The notes under the pieces were generated by a model. It made no database searches, had not been told where the DNA came from, and worked only from the letters and a program-made list of their open reading frames with translations. A DNA stretch of 64,000 nucleotides from Rhodoferax aquaticus (lineage in GTDB: Bacteria; Pseudomonadota; Gammaproteobacteria; Burkholderiales; Burkholderiaceae_C). Location of the stretch: positions 1,240,001 to 1,304,000 of the forward strand of contig NZ_CP036282.1 in assembly GCF_006974105.1 (NCBI RefSeq), written 5' to 3'. Position numbers and translations under genes: made by a program. Below, piece after piece: positions 55,443 through 63,291 of this stretch (the first letter of the stretch is position 1; the number at the start of each line of letters is the position of its first letter).

Positions 55443-55853
55443 TCAGCCGCCCAGCTCTGACAGCAAGGACATGCATCGCGTGAAACGTTCTTTTTGAATG
55501 CCGCCCGCAAGTTTGAGGGCTAGCTCTTCTTTACCGCCCAGAATGGCGGGTACCAGCTCGGTTTCGCGGGTTTTCTTGAATGCAGCCCAGGTTTCATTGA
55601 GTTCTTTGAACTGGGCCTCTTTGCCAGCGGGGGCCTTGAGCTTGGCCAGCGCTGCGCTGGCGGAATTGGCGGTGTCTTTCACCAAGGCTTGTTGGTCTGG
55701 GCCGCGCTTTTCTTTGGTAGTGGCCATCACCACCAGCGACTCGCGTGCTGCGGTCATTTTGGTCCGTAAGTCGGCAAAGCTATTGGCGTGGGCCGCGCCC
55801 AGATGGCTCATGCTGAGCAGTGCGAGGCCTAATGATGCTATCCAGTTCTTCAT
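55443..55853 (-). CDS. Secreted helical protein upstream of the MCP operon
   Basis: This 136-residue precursor has a Sec signal peptide (MKNWIASLGLALLSMSHLGA, cleavage after AHA). The mature part is about 112 residues, entirely helical in appearance and rich in Lys, Glu and Ala (FADLRTKMTAARESLVVMAT, then ELNETWAAFKKTRETELVPA). It ends in a segment with one Cys (RFTRCMSLLSELGG). No CxxCH haem site is present. The pattern recalls the periplasmic four-helix sensor region of MCPs. It ends 115 bp before the third MCP on the same strand, so it may be a soluble partner of that receptor. No named family is recognised. ATG 55853 is chosen for the signal peptide. Confidence 0.65.
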   Translation of the reverse strand: MKNWIASLGLALLSMSHLGAAHANSFADLRTKMTAARESLVVMATTKEKRGPDQQALVKDTANSASAALAKLKAPAGKEAQFKELNETWAAFKKTRETELVPAILGGKEELALKLAGGIQKERFTRCMSLLSELGG

Positions 55854-56106
55854 GGCTTGGTCCTTGAGAGTGGTTGAAACGCCCACCAGCCAGATGCGCA
55901 GAACACTCAGTTCAACCCCGCAAACCACCCTGCCACTGAGTGAAAACCACGATGCACCAACTGACGCCAAGTCACTATAGCACCGGGCTCAAATGCGCGC
56001 AATTGCGCTGAAATAGACCGCTTTTATGGTCATTTTGTGCACCCAATCGCACTGCGCTGTGCGAATGGGGCTTAGCCATGGGGGCTGTGCCTGAGCACGG
56101 GGCAAG

Positions 56107-56472
56107 TCAGCCCTGTGCAGGCCTATACGTGCACTTGTCACCAATGGAATGGCGCTCTACGGTGACGGCTGACAAATTTGGCAATATGGGTTTGAGGCGC
56201 TTGTAAATGTAGGCGCACAGGTTTTCGAGAGTGGGGGTGCCCAGGTCGGGCACTTCGTCCAAAAAATGGTGGTCTAGCGACTCGCGCAGCACCGCCACTT
56301 CGCGGCGGATAAAGCCCAAGTCCATCACCATGCCGGAGGCATTGGCCTCGCCTTGCACAAACACTTCGGCGTGGTAGGTGTGGCCATGCACGCGGCGGCT
56401 GCCTTCGGCCTCAATCTCGCGTTGCAGGGTGTGGGCGGCGTCAAAAAAGAAACGCTGGCTGATCTCAAACAT
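56107..56472 (-). CDS. queD: 6-Carboxytetrahydropterin synthase
   Basis: QueD makes 6-carboxy-5,6,7,8-tetrahydropterin from dihydroneopterin triphosphate in queuosine synthesis. The 121-residue protein has the zinc-binding His in RFFFDAAHTLQ and in RRVHGHTYHAEVFVQG near residue 28. The catalytic LDHHFLDEVPDLGTPTLENLCAYIYKRL lies at about 66-93, and a Glu lies in VTVERHSIG near 103. The usual Cys before the HGHTY block is replaced by the sequence EAEGSRRVHGH, so the cysteine nucleophile of canonical QueD is not evident there. It overlaps queE by one base. Confidence 0.88.
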   Translation of the reverse strand: MFEISQRFFFDAAHTLQREIEAEGSRRVHGHTYHAEVFVQGEANASGMVMDLGFIRREVAVLRESLDHHFLDEVPDLGTPTLENLCAYIYKRLKPILPNLSAVTVERHSIGDKCTYRPAQG

Positions 56473-57107
56473 TATCGAATTCCAATGGTTTTATGGGTTT
56501 GCACGCCCAAGCGCCACTGCGGATGGGCCTGGCAGTAGGCAATGGCTTGGGCGGTATGGTCGGCGCGCAGCGGGCTGTCCATGGGCTGCAGGTAGAAGTG
56601 CTCAAACGCCAAGCCGGTGAAGCGCGCGGGGTCTACGCCTTTTTGTGGGAACACCAGCTTGAGTTCACTGCCGCTGGTTTGGGCCAGCGGCGCATCGCTT
56701 TTGGGGCTCACGCAGATCCAGTCCAAGCCCTCGGGGGCGGCAATGGTGCCGTTGGTTTCTACCGCGATAAAGAAGCCACGCGCATGCAGGGCTTGGGTGA
56801 GTGCTACGTCTACTTGCAGCAAGGGCTCGCCGCCGGTCAGCACCACCATGCGGTAGCTGGGGCCAGTGGGTCCCCATGCGGCAGCCACAGCGTCGGCCAG
56901 TGCGTCCGCCGTGGCGAACTTGCCGCCGCCGGTGCCGTCGGTGCCTACAAAGTCAGTGTCGCAAAACTGGCAGACGGCGCTGCTGCGGTCTTCTTCGCGG
57001 CCGCTCCACAGGTTGCAGCCCGCAAAGCGGCAAAACACGGCGGCGCGGCCTTGTTGGGCGCCTTCACCTTGCAGGGTGTAAAAAATTTCTTTGACGGAAT
57101 ACGCCAT
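56472..57107 (-). CDS. queE: 7-Carboxy-7-deazaguanine synthase (radical SAM)
   Basis: QueE is the radical-SAM enzyme that contracts the pterin ring to 7-carboxy-7-deazaguanine. From ATG 57107 (MAYSVKEIFYTLQGEGAQQG) it has 211 residues. The cluster-binding motif is divergent from CxxxCxxC: FAGCNLWSGREEDR, then VCQFCDTDFVG, giving an extended Cx-Cx2C spacing known in a QueE subgroup. TGGEPLLQVDVALTQAL near 97 binds SAM. The open frame upstream to 57746 is not conserved-looking and overlaps the divergent GST. It is coupled to queD by a TAATG overlap. Confidence 0.92.
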   Translation of the reverse strand: MAYSVKEIFYTLQGEGAQQGRAAVFCRFAGCNLWSGREEDRSSAVCQFCDTDFVGTDGTGGGKFATADALADAVAAAWGPTGPSYRMVVLTGGEPLLQVDVALTQALHARGFFIAVETNGTIAAPEGLDWICVSPKSDAPLAQTSGSELKLVFPQKGVDPARFTGLAFEHFYLQPMDSPLRADHTAQAIAYCQAHPQWRLGVQTHKTIGIR

Positions 57108-57239
57108 GGTGTGCCTTGAATAAGGGGGCCCAAGGTGGGCAACCCCCCATTTTCGCAGCATTGCTCGGTGGCCGGTAGAGTGCAGACTTGGAAAACCGCA
57201 TATAGCGCCTATATCCAGAACTCCATATACAGACTCTTT

Positions 57240-57953
57240 ATGACCACTCCCTCTGCACTTGCCGCTTTTCCTATCACCCACAAATGGCCTGCCCAGCACC
57301 CTGAGCGCTTGCAGCTGTACTCCCTGCCCACGCCGAATGGCGTGAAGGTTTCCATTGCACTGGAAGAACTGGGTCTGCCTTATGAGGCGCACTTGGTGAG
57401 CTTTCAAACCAATGACCAGCTGACACCTGCGTACCTGTCGCTCAACCCCAACAACAAGATCCCCGCCATCATCGACCCCCAGGGGCCAGACGGGCAGCCA
57501 TTGGCCTTGTTTGAGTCCGGCGCCATATTGATGTACTTGGCCGAGAAAACCGGCCAGCTGCTGCCCGCCAGCGCGGCAGGCCGCTATGAAACCTTGCAGT
57601 GGCTGATGTTCCAAATGGGCGGCATAGGCCCCATGTTTGGGCAGCTGGGCTTCTTCCACAAGTTTGCGGGCAAAGACTATGAAGACAAGCGCCCACGCGA
57701 CCGCTACGTGGCCGAGACCAAGCGCCTGCTGGCGGTGCTGAACCAACGCTTAGTGGGCCGGCAGTGGGTCATGGGCGACACCTACACAGTGGCCGACATT
57801 GCCATCTTCCCGTGGGTGCGCGGCTTGCTGGGCTTTTACGAGGCGGGTGACTTGGTGGGTATGGCTGACTTTCCCGAAGTGACGCGCGTGCTGGCTGCCT
57901 TTGTAGCCCGCCCAGCGGTGCAGCGTGGGCTTGCTATACCGAGTGCGGCCTGA
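57240..57953 (+). CDS. Glutathione S-transferase (YfcG/YghU-like)
   Basis: This 237-residue protein starts MTTPSALAAFPITHKWPAQHP. The N-terminal thioredoxin-like domain contains LYSLPTPNGVKVSIALEELGLPYEAHLV near residue 30 and NPNNKIPAIIDPQGPDG near 73 (cis-Pro), then the glutathione-binding LFESGAILMYLAEKTGQLLP near 93. The helical C-terminal domain has QWLMFQMGGIGPMFGQLGFF near 120. The NGVKVSI start is typical of the nu-class disulfide-bond oxidoreductases YfcG and YghU. The frame reaches back to 57135 but is unlikely to be used. Confidence 0.9.
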   Translation: MTTPSALAAFPITHKWPAQHPERLQLYSLPTPNGVKVSIALEELGLPYEAHLVSFQTNDQLTPAYLSLNPNNKIPAIIDPQGPDGQPLALFESGAILMYLAEKTGQLLPASAAGRYETLQWLMFQMGGIGPMFGQLGFFHKFAGKDYEDKRPRDRYVAETKRLLAVLNQRLVGRQWVMGDTYTVADIAIFPWVRGLLGFYEAGDLVGMADFPEVTRVLAAFVARPAVQRGLAIPSAA

Positions 57954-57970
57954 GACTAAGGCGAAAAGTG

Positions 57971-58022
57971 TTGTCTGTGCCCATGGAATAAGCGCAAGTA
58001 GCTACAAATTGTGTAGCAATGC
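57971..58022. repeat. Dispersed palindromic repeat, copy 6 (between GST and hypE)
   Basis: This copy is in the opposite orientation: cccatggaataagcgcaagt then agctacaaattgtgtagc. It lies between convergent genes and may act as a terminator for both. Confidence 0.6.
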
Positions 58023-58057
58023 TTAGGGGCCGGTGCGCCGAGTCGCGGCTGCGGGTT

Positions 58058-59119
58058 CTAGCAAATGCGCGGTAGCGGCTCACCGCTGAGCCAGTCCACC
58101 ACGCGCCGGCCACCAAAACGGGTACTCATTTGCACAAAGTGGTGGGGGTCTGCGGTGACCACGCCAATCTGGCTGGCTGCATGGCCCAGGGGGTGTGCCT
58201 GCATGGCGGCCAAGACGCTGGCCGCATGGGGGGCGTCGACCACGGCCACCAGCTTGCCTTCGTTGGCGATGTACAAGGGGTCTAGGCCCAGCAGCTCGCA
58301 GGCACCGGCCACTTGGGGCAGCACGGCAATGGCGTCTTCTTGCAGGTGCATGCCCACGGCCGACTGGCGGGTAATTTCGTTGAGGGTGGTGGCCAAGCCG
58401 CCGCGTGTGGGGTCACGCAGCGTGCGCACTGCGCCGTTGGGGGCCGCAGCCAGCATGGCTGCTACCAGCGTGTGCAGCGCGGCGCTGTCAGACACCAGCG
58501 TGGTGCCAAAGGCCAAGGACTCTCGCTGTGACAGCACCGCCATGCCGTGCTCCCCAATGCTGCCCGAGAGCAGCACCACGTCGCCCGGTTTGGCGTTGGC
58601 ACCGCTGATGTGGCAGTCCAGCGGCACCACGCCAATGCCGGTGGTGCTGATGTACACGCCGTCCCCTTTGCCGCGCTCCACCACCTTGGTGTCGCCTGTG
58701 ACCACGGGCACGCCCGCCTCGCGCGAGGCGTGCGCCATAGAGGCCACGATGCGCTGCAGGTCAGCCAGCGCAAAGCCTTCTTCCAGCACAAAGCTGGCGC
58801 TCAAGTACAAAGGGCGTGCGCCTAGCATGGCCACGTCGTTGAGGGTGCCGTGCACCGACAAGCTGCCGATGTCGCCGCCGGGGAAAAACAGCGGCGAGAT
58901 CACATGGGCATCGGTCGCCATGACCAGCCGGTGGCCCGCCGGAATGTCGAGCAAAGCGCCGTCATTGCCTTGGCGCAGGTAGGGGTTGTCCAAGGCCTGC
59001 ACAAACAGTTCTTCAATCAGCTGCGCGGCCTGTCGGCCACCGGCACCATGGTTCATATCGATGCGGCCCCGTTTGAAATCCAAGGGGCGCTGGTAGCTGG
59101 CTTTGGCGGTGGTGTTCAT
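58058..59119 (-). CDS. hypE: Hydrogenase maturation protein HypE
   Basis: HypE dehydrates the thiocarboxamide on its own C-terminal cysteine to thiocyanate, the cyanide source for the [NiFe] site. The 353-residue protein starts MNTTAKASYQRPLDFKRGRID. It has DMNHGAGGRQAAQLIEELF near residue 20, ATDAHVISPLFFPGGDIGSLSVHGTLNDVAMLGA near 67, and DPTRGGLATTLNEI near 239. The C terminus is exactly PRIC, with the acceptor cysteine last. Its start overlaps the hypD stop by four bases. Confidence 0.97.
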   Translation of the reverse strand: MNTTAKASYQRPLDFKRGRIDMNHGAGGRQAAQLIEELFVQALDNPYLRQGNDGALLDIPAGHRLVMATDAHVISPLFFPGGDIGSLSVHGTLNDVAMLGARPLYLSASFVLEEGFALADLQRIVASMAHASREAGVPVVTGDTKVVERGKGDGVYISTTGIGVVPLDCHISGANAKPGDVVLLSGSIGEHGMAVLSQRESLAFGTTLVSDSAALHTLVAAMLAAAPNGAVRTLRDPTRGGLATTLNEITRQSAVGMHLQEDAIAVLPQVAGACELLGLDPLYIANEGKLVAVVDAPHAASVLAAMQAHPLGHAASQIGVVTADPHHFVQMSTRFGGRRVVDWLSGEPLPRIC

Positions 59120-60258
59120 GGGTGGGTGACTAGCGGGATATCCCGGAAACGGCCATAGGTGTAGTGGGCGGCGCATGAGCCCTCGCTGGACACCATGCAC
59201 GAGCCCATGGGGTTGTCTGGGGTGCACACGGTGGCGAAGAGTTTGCAGTCGGTCGGGCGCTTCACGCCGCGCAAGATGGCCCCGCAGTCGCATTGCTTGT
59301 GGTCGGGCACGCGCAAGTAGGGCAGGGTGAACTTTTTCTCGGCGTCCCACGCGGCGTATGCAGGGCGAATTTGCAAGGCACTGTGGGCCACCTCACCCAG
59401 GCCGCGCCACTCAAAGCTGTCACGCAGCTCAAACACTTGCTCGCAGACCGCTTGCGCGGCGCGGTTGCCTTCGCGGGTGACGACACGGGTGAATTGGTTT
59501 TCCACCTCAGCGCGGCCGGTGTTAACTTGGCGCACCAGCATCAGGATGGACTGCATCACGTCCAGCGGCTCAAAGCCTGAGATCACCACGGGCTTGTTGA
59601 ACTGCGTGGCAAACGGCTCGTAGGGTGCGCTGCCGATGATGATGCTCACATGCGCGGGGCCTACAAACCCGTCCAGCGGCAAGGTGCCCCACTCGGCCAC
59701 CTCAGGCGAGGTGAGGATGTGCCCGATGGCGCTGGGCGTGAGCACATGGCAGCACAGCACGCTGAAGTTGGGCAAGTTTTCGCGCTGCGCCTGCTGAATG
59801 ACCAGCGCGGTTGGGGGCGTGGTGGTCTCAAAGCCTATGGCCAGAAACACGACCTCGCGGCTGGGGTTGTTGCGGGCTATCTGCAGCACATCGGCCGGTG
59901 AATACACCATACGAATGTCGGCCCCCCGTGCCTTGGCTTTTTGCATGGACAAGCCTGCAGAGGCGGGCACCCGCAGCACGTCGCCGTAGGTGCAAACAAT
60001 GGCTGTGTGCTCCAGGGCCAGCGCAATGGCCATGTCAATGCGCCCGATGGGCAGCACACACACGGGGCAGCCCGGCCCATGCACCATGCGCACGTTGGCG
60101 GGCAGCAAGTCCACAATGCCGTAGCGCGCCAGGGCATGGGTGTGGCCACCACAAAACTCCATGAAGTTGTATTGCCGCTCGGGCTTGGCCTCTGCGGCGA
60201 TGGTGGCTGCCAGGCCACGGGCCAAGTCGCCGTTGCGGTACGCGTCAATGTGCTTCAT
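59116..60258 (-). CDS. hypD: Hydrogenase maturation protein HypD
   Basis: HypD is the 4Fe-4S scaffold where, with HypC, the Fe(CN)2CO unit is built. From ATG 60258 (MKHIDAYRNGDLARGLAA) it has 380 residues. Conserved blocks are FMEFCGGHTHALARYG near residue 32, HGPGCPVCVLPIGRID near 59, and FLAIGFETTTPPTAL near 140. The C-terminal cysteine cluster is CDCGAILRGVKRPTDCKLF, then CTPDNPMGSCMVSSEGSCAA (about 325-365). The hypC stop lies 14 bases inside the gene, so translation is coupled. Confidence 0.97.
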   Translation of the reverse strand: MKHIDAYRNGDLARGLAATIAAEAKPERQYNFMEFCGGHTHALARYGIVDLLPANVRMVHGPGCPVCVLPIGRIDMAIALALEHTAIVCTYGDVLRVPASAGLSMQKAKARGADIRMVYSPADVLQIARNNPSREVVFLAIGFETTTPPTALVIQQAQRENLPNFSVLCCHVLTPSAIGHILTSPEVAEWGTLPLDGFVGPAHVSIIIGSAPYEPFATQFNKPVVISGFEPLDVMQSILMLVRQVNTGRAEVENQFTRVVTREGNRAAQAVCEQVFELRDSFEWRGLGEVAHSALQIRPAYAAWDAEKKFTLPYLRVPDHKQCDCGAILRGVKRPTDCKLFATVCTPDNPMGSCMVSSEGSCAAHYTYGRFRDIPLVTHP

Positions 60259-60472
60259 GCTGCGCCAGTTCTGCAAACAAGGCCAAGGTGGCGCGGGCTT
60301 CGTCTTCGTCTAGCAGGCCAATGGCGTGGCCGACATGCACGATGACGTAGTCGCCTAGCTGCGCCTCGGGCGCCAGCGCTACCGAGATAGTTTTGAGTAC
60401 ACCGCCCAACTCGACCTCGGCCATGCTGTCGTCGAGAAGCCGGGTGATGCGGGCCGGTAGTGCCAAGCACAT
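60245..60472 (-). CDS. hypC: Hydrogenase maturation chaperone HypC
   Basis: HypC binds HypD and then the precursor of the hydrogenase large subunit to deliver the iron unit. The 75-residue protein starts MCLALPARITRLLDDSMAEVE with the essential Cys2. It has the family's GGVLKTISVALAPEAQLGDYVIVHVGHAIGLLDEDEA (about 23-59). It starts 2 bp after the hypF stop and overlaps hypD by 14 bp. An open frame upstream to 60775 runs inside hypF and is not the gene. Confidence 0.96.
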   Translation of the reverse strand: MCLALPARITRLLDDSMAEVELGGVLKTISVALAPEAQLGDYVIVHVGHAIGLLDEDEARATLALFAELAQHEAH

Positions 60473-60474
60473 GC

Positions 60475-61617
60475 TTAGTTCTCCAGTGTCAAAGGGGCAT
60501 GCGCTGCAACCCAGGCCTGGCCCAAAGCCAGGCCCTCGTCGCCGCAGCTTGCGTATTGCGGGCTGTGCACCGCCAAACCGGCAGTGCTTAGCAAGGCTGT
60601 CAGTGTGTTGCGCAGGAGCGCATTGGCAAAGCAGCCGCCACCCAAGGCCACATGCTGCAGCCTGTGCTGCTGGGCCAAGGCCGCAGCGCGTTGTGCCAGC
60701 CAGTGGGCCAGTCCCAGATGAAACTGCGCCGCACCCTGTGCCTGTGCGTCGCGGCCTTGAGAGGCCAGAGCGCACAGGTCAACCATCCAGTGGTCAAGGT
60801 GTGGCGATGCAAAATTGTGGTCAAAACTGGGGTTTGCGCCCATCCAGTCTCGCGCAAGCGCTTCCAATTGCATAGCAGCTTGGGCTTCGTGTGTTTGGTA
60901 GGGGCACAGCCCAAGTGCACCTGCGGCGGCATCAAACCAACGCCCGGCGCTGCTGCTGGGCGGGCAGCGACTGCCCTTGTCCAGCATTTGCAATACCCCG
61001 GCGATTTTCTCTTGGCCTACGCTGCTCGCAAACTGGCGCAGGGAGAGTGCGCCTTGGCCTGCTTGATGTAACGCTGCGGTGGTCATGCGCCAAGGTTCGC
61101 GCGCTGCGGCATCGCCTCCAGGCGCTTTGAGCACAGGCAAGTGGTCTAGCCGTTCGCAGCGCAAGCCGTCTGCGGCTGCGCGCATGTGCAGCAACTCGCC
61201 GCCCCAGGCCGCACCGTCGTGGCCCATGCCATAGCCATCCAAGGCAATGCCCAGCACGGCAGCTTGCAGGCCTGCTTCGGCGGCTGTGGCGGCGGTGTGG
61301 GCGTGGTGGTGTTGCACGGGGGCGCTGGGCACTTGCAGCCGCTCGGCCCATGTGCTGGCGAGCTGGGTGCTGTAAAAGTCGGGGTGCAAATCATGCGCCA
61401 CCGCGTGCAGCGGGCCTGTGGCCAGTGCCGCCAAGGCTTCAGCAGACGCCGCTAGCGCGGCGCGTGCCGAGGGGTTCTCCAAATCACCATGCAGAGGCGA
61501 CCAATGGACCACTGCGCCATCGACCAAGCAGGCGCGGTTTTTCAAATAGGCACCCAGCGCCAGCACCCGGCGTGGCGCGGGGCGTTCTAGTTGCTGGGTG
61601 TGTGCGTGCGGACTCAC
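60475..61617 (-). CDS. hypF: Short HypF, C-terminal carbamoyltransferase module only
   Basis: Full HypF (about 750 residues) converts carbamoyl phosphate to carbamoyl-adenylate and carbamoylates HypE. Here, from GTG 61617 (VSPHAHTQQLERPAPRRVLALGAYLKNRACLVDG), only 380 residues remain. They cover the Kae1-like carbamoyl-transfer region (PVQHHHAHTAATAAEAGL near 125, GIALDGYGMGHDGAAWGGELL near 147, VALGGGCFANALLRNTL near 330, SCGDEGLALGQAW near 360). The acylphosphatase, zinc-finger and YrdC domains are absent. Upstream DNA is hypB, ending 5 bp before, so there is no room for them. Ralstonia HypF1 is reported to be similarly short. The reading frame is intact, so this is not an obvious pseudogene. 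Confidence 0.88.
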   Translation of the reverse strand: MSPHAHTQQLERPAPRRVLALGAYLKNRACLVDGAVVHWSPLHGDLENPSARAALAASAEALAALATGPLHAVAHDLHPDFYSTQLASTWAERLQVPSAPVQHHHAHTAATAAEAGLQAAVLGIALDGYGMGHDGAAWGGELLHMRAAADGLRCERLDHLPVLKAPGGDAAAREPWRMTTAALHQAGQGALSLRQFASSVGQEKIAGVLQMLDKGSRCPPSSSAGRWFDAAAGALGLCPYQTHEAQAAMQLEALARDWMGANPSFDHNFASPHLDHWMVDLCALASQGRDAQAQGAAQFHLGLAHWLAQRAAALAQQHRLQHVALGGGCFANALLRNTLTALLSTAGLAVHSPQYASCGDEGLALGQAWVAAHAPLTLEN

Positions 61618-61622
61618 CCGAG

Positions 61623-62465
61623 TCAGGCCGAGAGCAGCCAGTTTTGCCAAGCTTGCATGCCAGCGCCAGTGGTGGCGCTGAGTTGGATGACGGCGATGCC
61701 CGGGTTCACGCGGCGGGCGTAGGCAATGCACTGGTCCACATTGAAGTTGAGATGTGGCAGCAGGTCGGTCTTGTTGATCACCATCAGGCTGGCGGCGGCA
61801 AACATGTCGGGGTATTTGAGCGGCTTGTCTTCGCCCTCGGTGACTGACAAGATCACCACTTTGGCGGTCTCCCCCAAGTCCCACAAGGCCGGGCAGACCA
61901 GGTTGCCTACGTTCTCAATAAACAGCAGCGACTGCGCTTCGTCACCCTGCGAATGGTGGTGGTGGTGATGGCCATGGTGCTCCTCATGGGCGTGGTGGTG
62001 GCCGTGCAGATCGAGGTGGGCAAAGGCATCGCTGACCATGCGGGCGTCCAGATGGCAGCCTTTGCCGGTGTTGACCTGAATGGCCTGCGCGCCGGTGGCG
62101 CGTATGCGGTCTGCGTCCAGGCTGGTTTGCTGGTCGCCTTCAATCACCGCCAATGGCAGTGTGGGCACTTGGGCTTGCAGCCGCTGGATGGTGGCGCACA
62201 AGAGCGTGGTCTTGCCTGAGCCGGGGCTGGACACCAGGTTAAACGCCCGCACCCCATGGGCCTGAAAATGCGCGCGGTTGTGGTCGGCCAGCCGCTGGTT
62301 GCTGCCCAGCACGTCAGCCTCCATCTTGATCAGGCGTTCTTGGGACAGGCCTTCTACCGACACACCGGCAAGCCCTTGCCCGTAATGCAAATGGCGGGCT
62401 TCGGCCACAAGGGGTGCTGGCTTGTCGAGGGTGGGCGGGGTATTGCAGCCGCAAACAACACACAT
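61623..62465 (-). CDS. hypB: Hydrogenase nickel incorporation GTPase HypB with internal His-rich insertion
   Basis: HypB is a GTPase that helps insert nickel into the large subunit. The 280-residue protein has the N-terminal CVVCGC metal motif (Cys2, 5, 7), P-loop SSPGSGKTT (79-87), Cys137-His138 (TGKGCHLD), Cys191 ([10 protein letters not shown]) and NKTD near 232. Between His138 and Cys191, residues 154-171 hold 13 histidines ([16 protein letters not shown]). The E. coli spacing between the equivalent cysteines is 32 residues. Here it is 54. His-rich stretches in HypB are usually near the N terminus, so this internal placement beside the G-domain metal site is unusual. It lies between hypA and the short hypF. 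Confidence 0.96.
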   Translation of the reverse strand: MCVVCGCNTPPTLDKPAPLVAEARHLHYGQGLAGVSVEGLSQERLIKMEADVLGSNQRLADHNRAHFQAHGVRAFNLVSSPGSGKTTLLCATIQRLQAQVPTLPLAVIEGDQQTSLDADRIRATGAQAIQVNTGKGCHLDARMVSDAFAHLDLHGHHHAHEEHHGHHHHHHSQGDEAQSLLFIENVGNLVCPALWDLGETAKVVILSVTEGEDKPLKYPDMFAAASLMVINKTDLLPHLNFNVDQCIAYARRVNPGIAVIQLSATTGAGMQAWQNWLLSA

Positions 62466-62489
62466 GGTGGTGATCCTTTGGGTCGGGAG

Positions 62490-62837
62490 TTAGGTGTCGC
62501 GCACGATCAGGTCTAGCACCTTCAGGGCATGGCCGCTGACCGGGCGCAGTGGGTAATTTTGGCACCGTGGGCAGGGGTCCATGCGCTGTTGCATGGGAAC
62601 TTCGGTGGCGCAGTGGCTGCACCAGCCTATGGCTTGGGGCTCGTCAATGGTGATGGCGGCCTGCGCTAAGCAGGTGCCACCGACCATGCTCTCTAAAGCA
62701 AACCGCAAAGCCCCCACTTCAATCCCCGCCAAGCTGCCCGCCTCCAGCCGCAGGCGGGCTACCTCGGTGAAGTGCTCGCGCTGGGCAGCGGCTTCCACCA
62801 TGGCCACAATTTCCTGGGCCAGTGTGACTTCATGCAT
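62490..62837 (-). CDS. hypA: Hydrogenase nickel/zinc chaperone HypA
   Basis: HypA binds nickel at its N terminus (MHEVTLAQEI, His2) and a structural zinc at four Cys, and delivers nickel with HypB. The 115-residue protein has MHEVTLAQEIVAMVEAAAQ, RLRLEAGSLAGIEVGALRFALESM near residue 28, and zinc pairs in WCSHCATEVP and PCPRCQNYPLRPV. From ATG 62837 it overlaps the hoxW end by 8 bp and precedes hypB by 24 bp. The family is firm. Confidence 0.96.
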   Translation of the reverse strand: MHEVTLAQEIVAMVEAAAQREHFTEVARLRLEAGSLAGIEVGALRFALESMVGGTCLAQAAITIDEPQAIGWCSHCATEVPMQQRMDPCPRCQNYPLRPVSGHALKVLDLIVRDT

Positions 62838-63291
62838 GGTCAATCCACTGGGCGGCCCAAGCCTGTGCATGCGCCAAATGCGCCAGTGCTTGGGCGGTGG
62901 GTGCTTCGCCCAAGCCAAAGTGGTCGGCCCGTATGGCCAGCTGGGTGCAGGGTGGGGGTGGGGTGCCCTGCAACTGGGTGTACACATGCAGCAAGGCCTG
63001 GGGTGACATGGCGTGCGTGCTGTAGCTGGCGTCTTGGGCGGGAGCCACTGGCAGTGCCTCAAACGGGGCTTGGGCGGCTACGCTGGCGTCTATAAACAGC
63101 ACCCGTTCACGCCCCACCAAGTCCAGCGCATGCTCCACCTGGAGCTGGTAGTCGTCTAAAAACTCTACGCGGGTGTCGTGGGCAAATGCGGCGCGCAAAT
63201 GGTTGATACAAAGTGGGCCCAGCGCGTCGTCGCCCCGGCTCAGGTTGCCCCAGCCAAATACCAGCAGCGGTGCGGGGCCTGCCGTGCTCAT
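62830..63291 (-). CDS. hoxW: Hydrogenase maturation endopeptidase (HoxW-type)
   Basis: This 153-residue protease of the HybD/HoxW family removes the C-terminal peptide of the large subunit after metal insertion. The family start LLVFGWGNLSRGDDALGP is near residue 9 (the first Asp/Glu ligand region is DD). DASVAAQAPFE near 68 carries the second acidic metal ligand, and HAMSPQALLHVYTQL near 93 carries the His. Its start overlaps the hoxH stop by four bases, so it is coupled to the large subunit it matures. Confidence 0.92.
   Translation of the reverse strand: MSTAGPAPLLVFGWGNLSRGDDALGPLCINHLRAAFAHDTRVEFLDDYQLQVEHALDLVGRERVLFIDASVAAQAPFEALPVAPAQDASYSTHAMSPQALLHVYTQLQGTPPPPCTQLAIRADHFGLGEAPTAQALAHLAHAQAWAAQWIDHA

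Noticed and set aside
57108-57746. Upstream extension of queE to 57746
   Set aside because: The added residues do not resemble protein of the family and overlap the divergent GST gene.
60475-61617. hypF as a pseudogene
   Set aside because: The frame is intact, the C-terminal domain motifs are complete, spacing to hypB and hypC is operon-like, and short HypF proteins are known.
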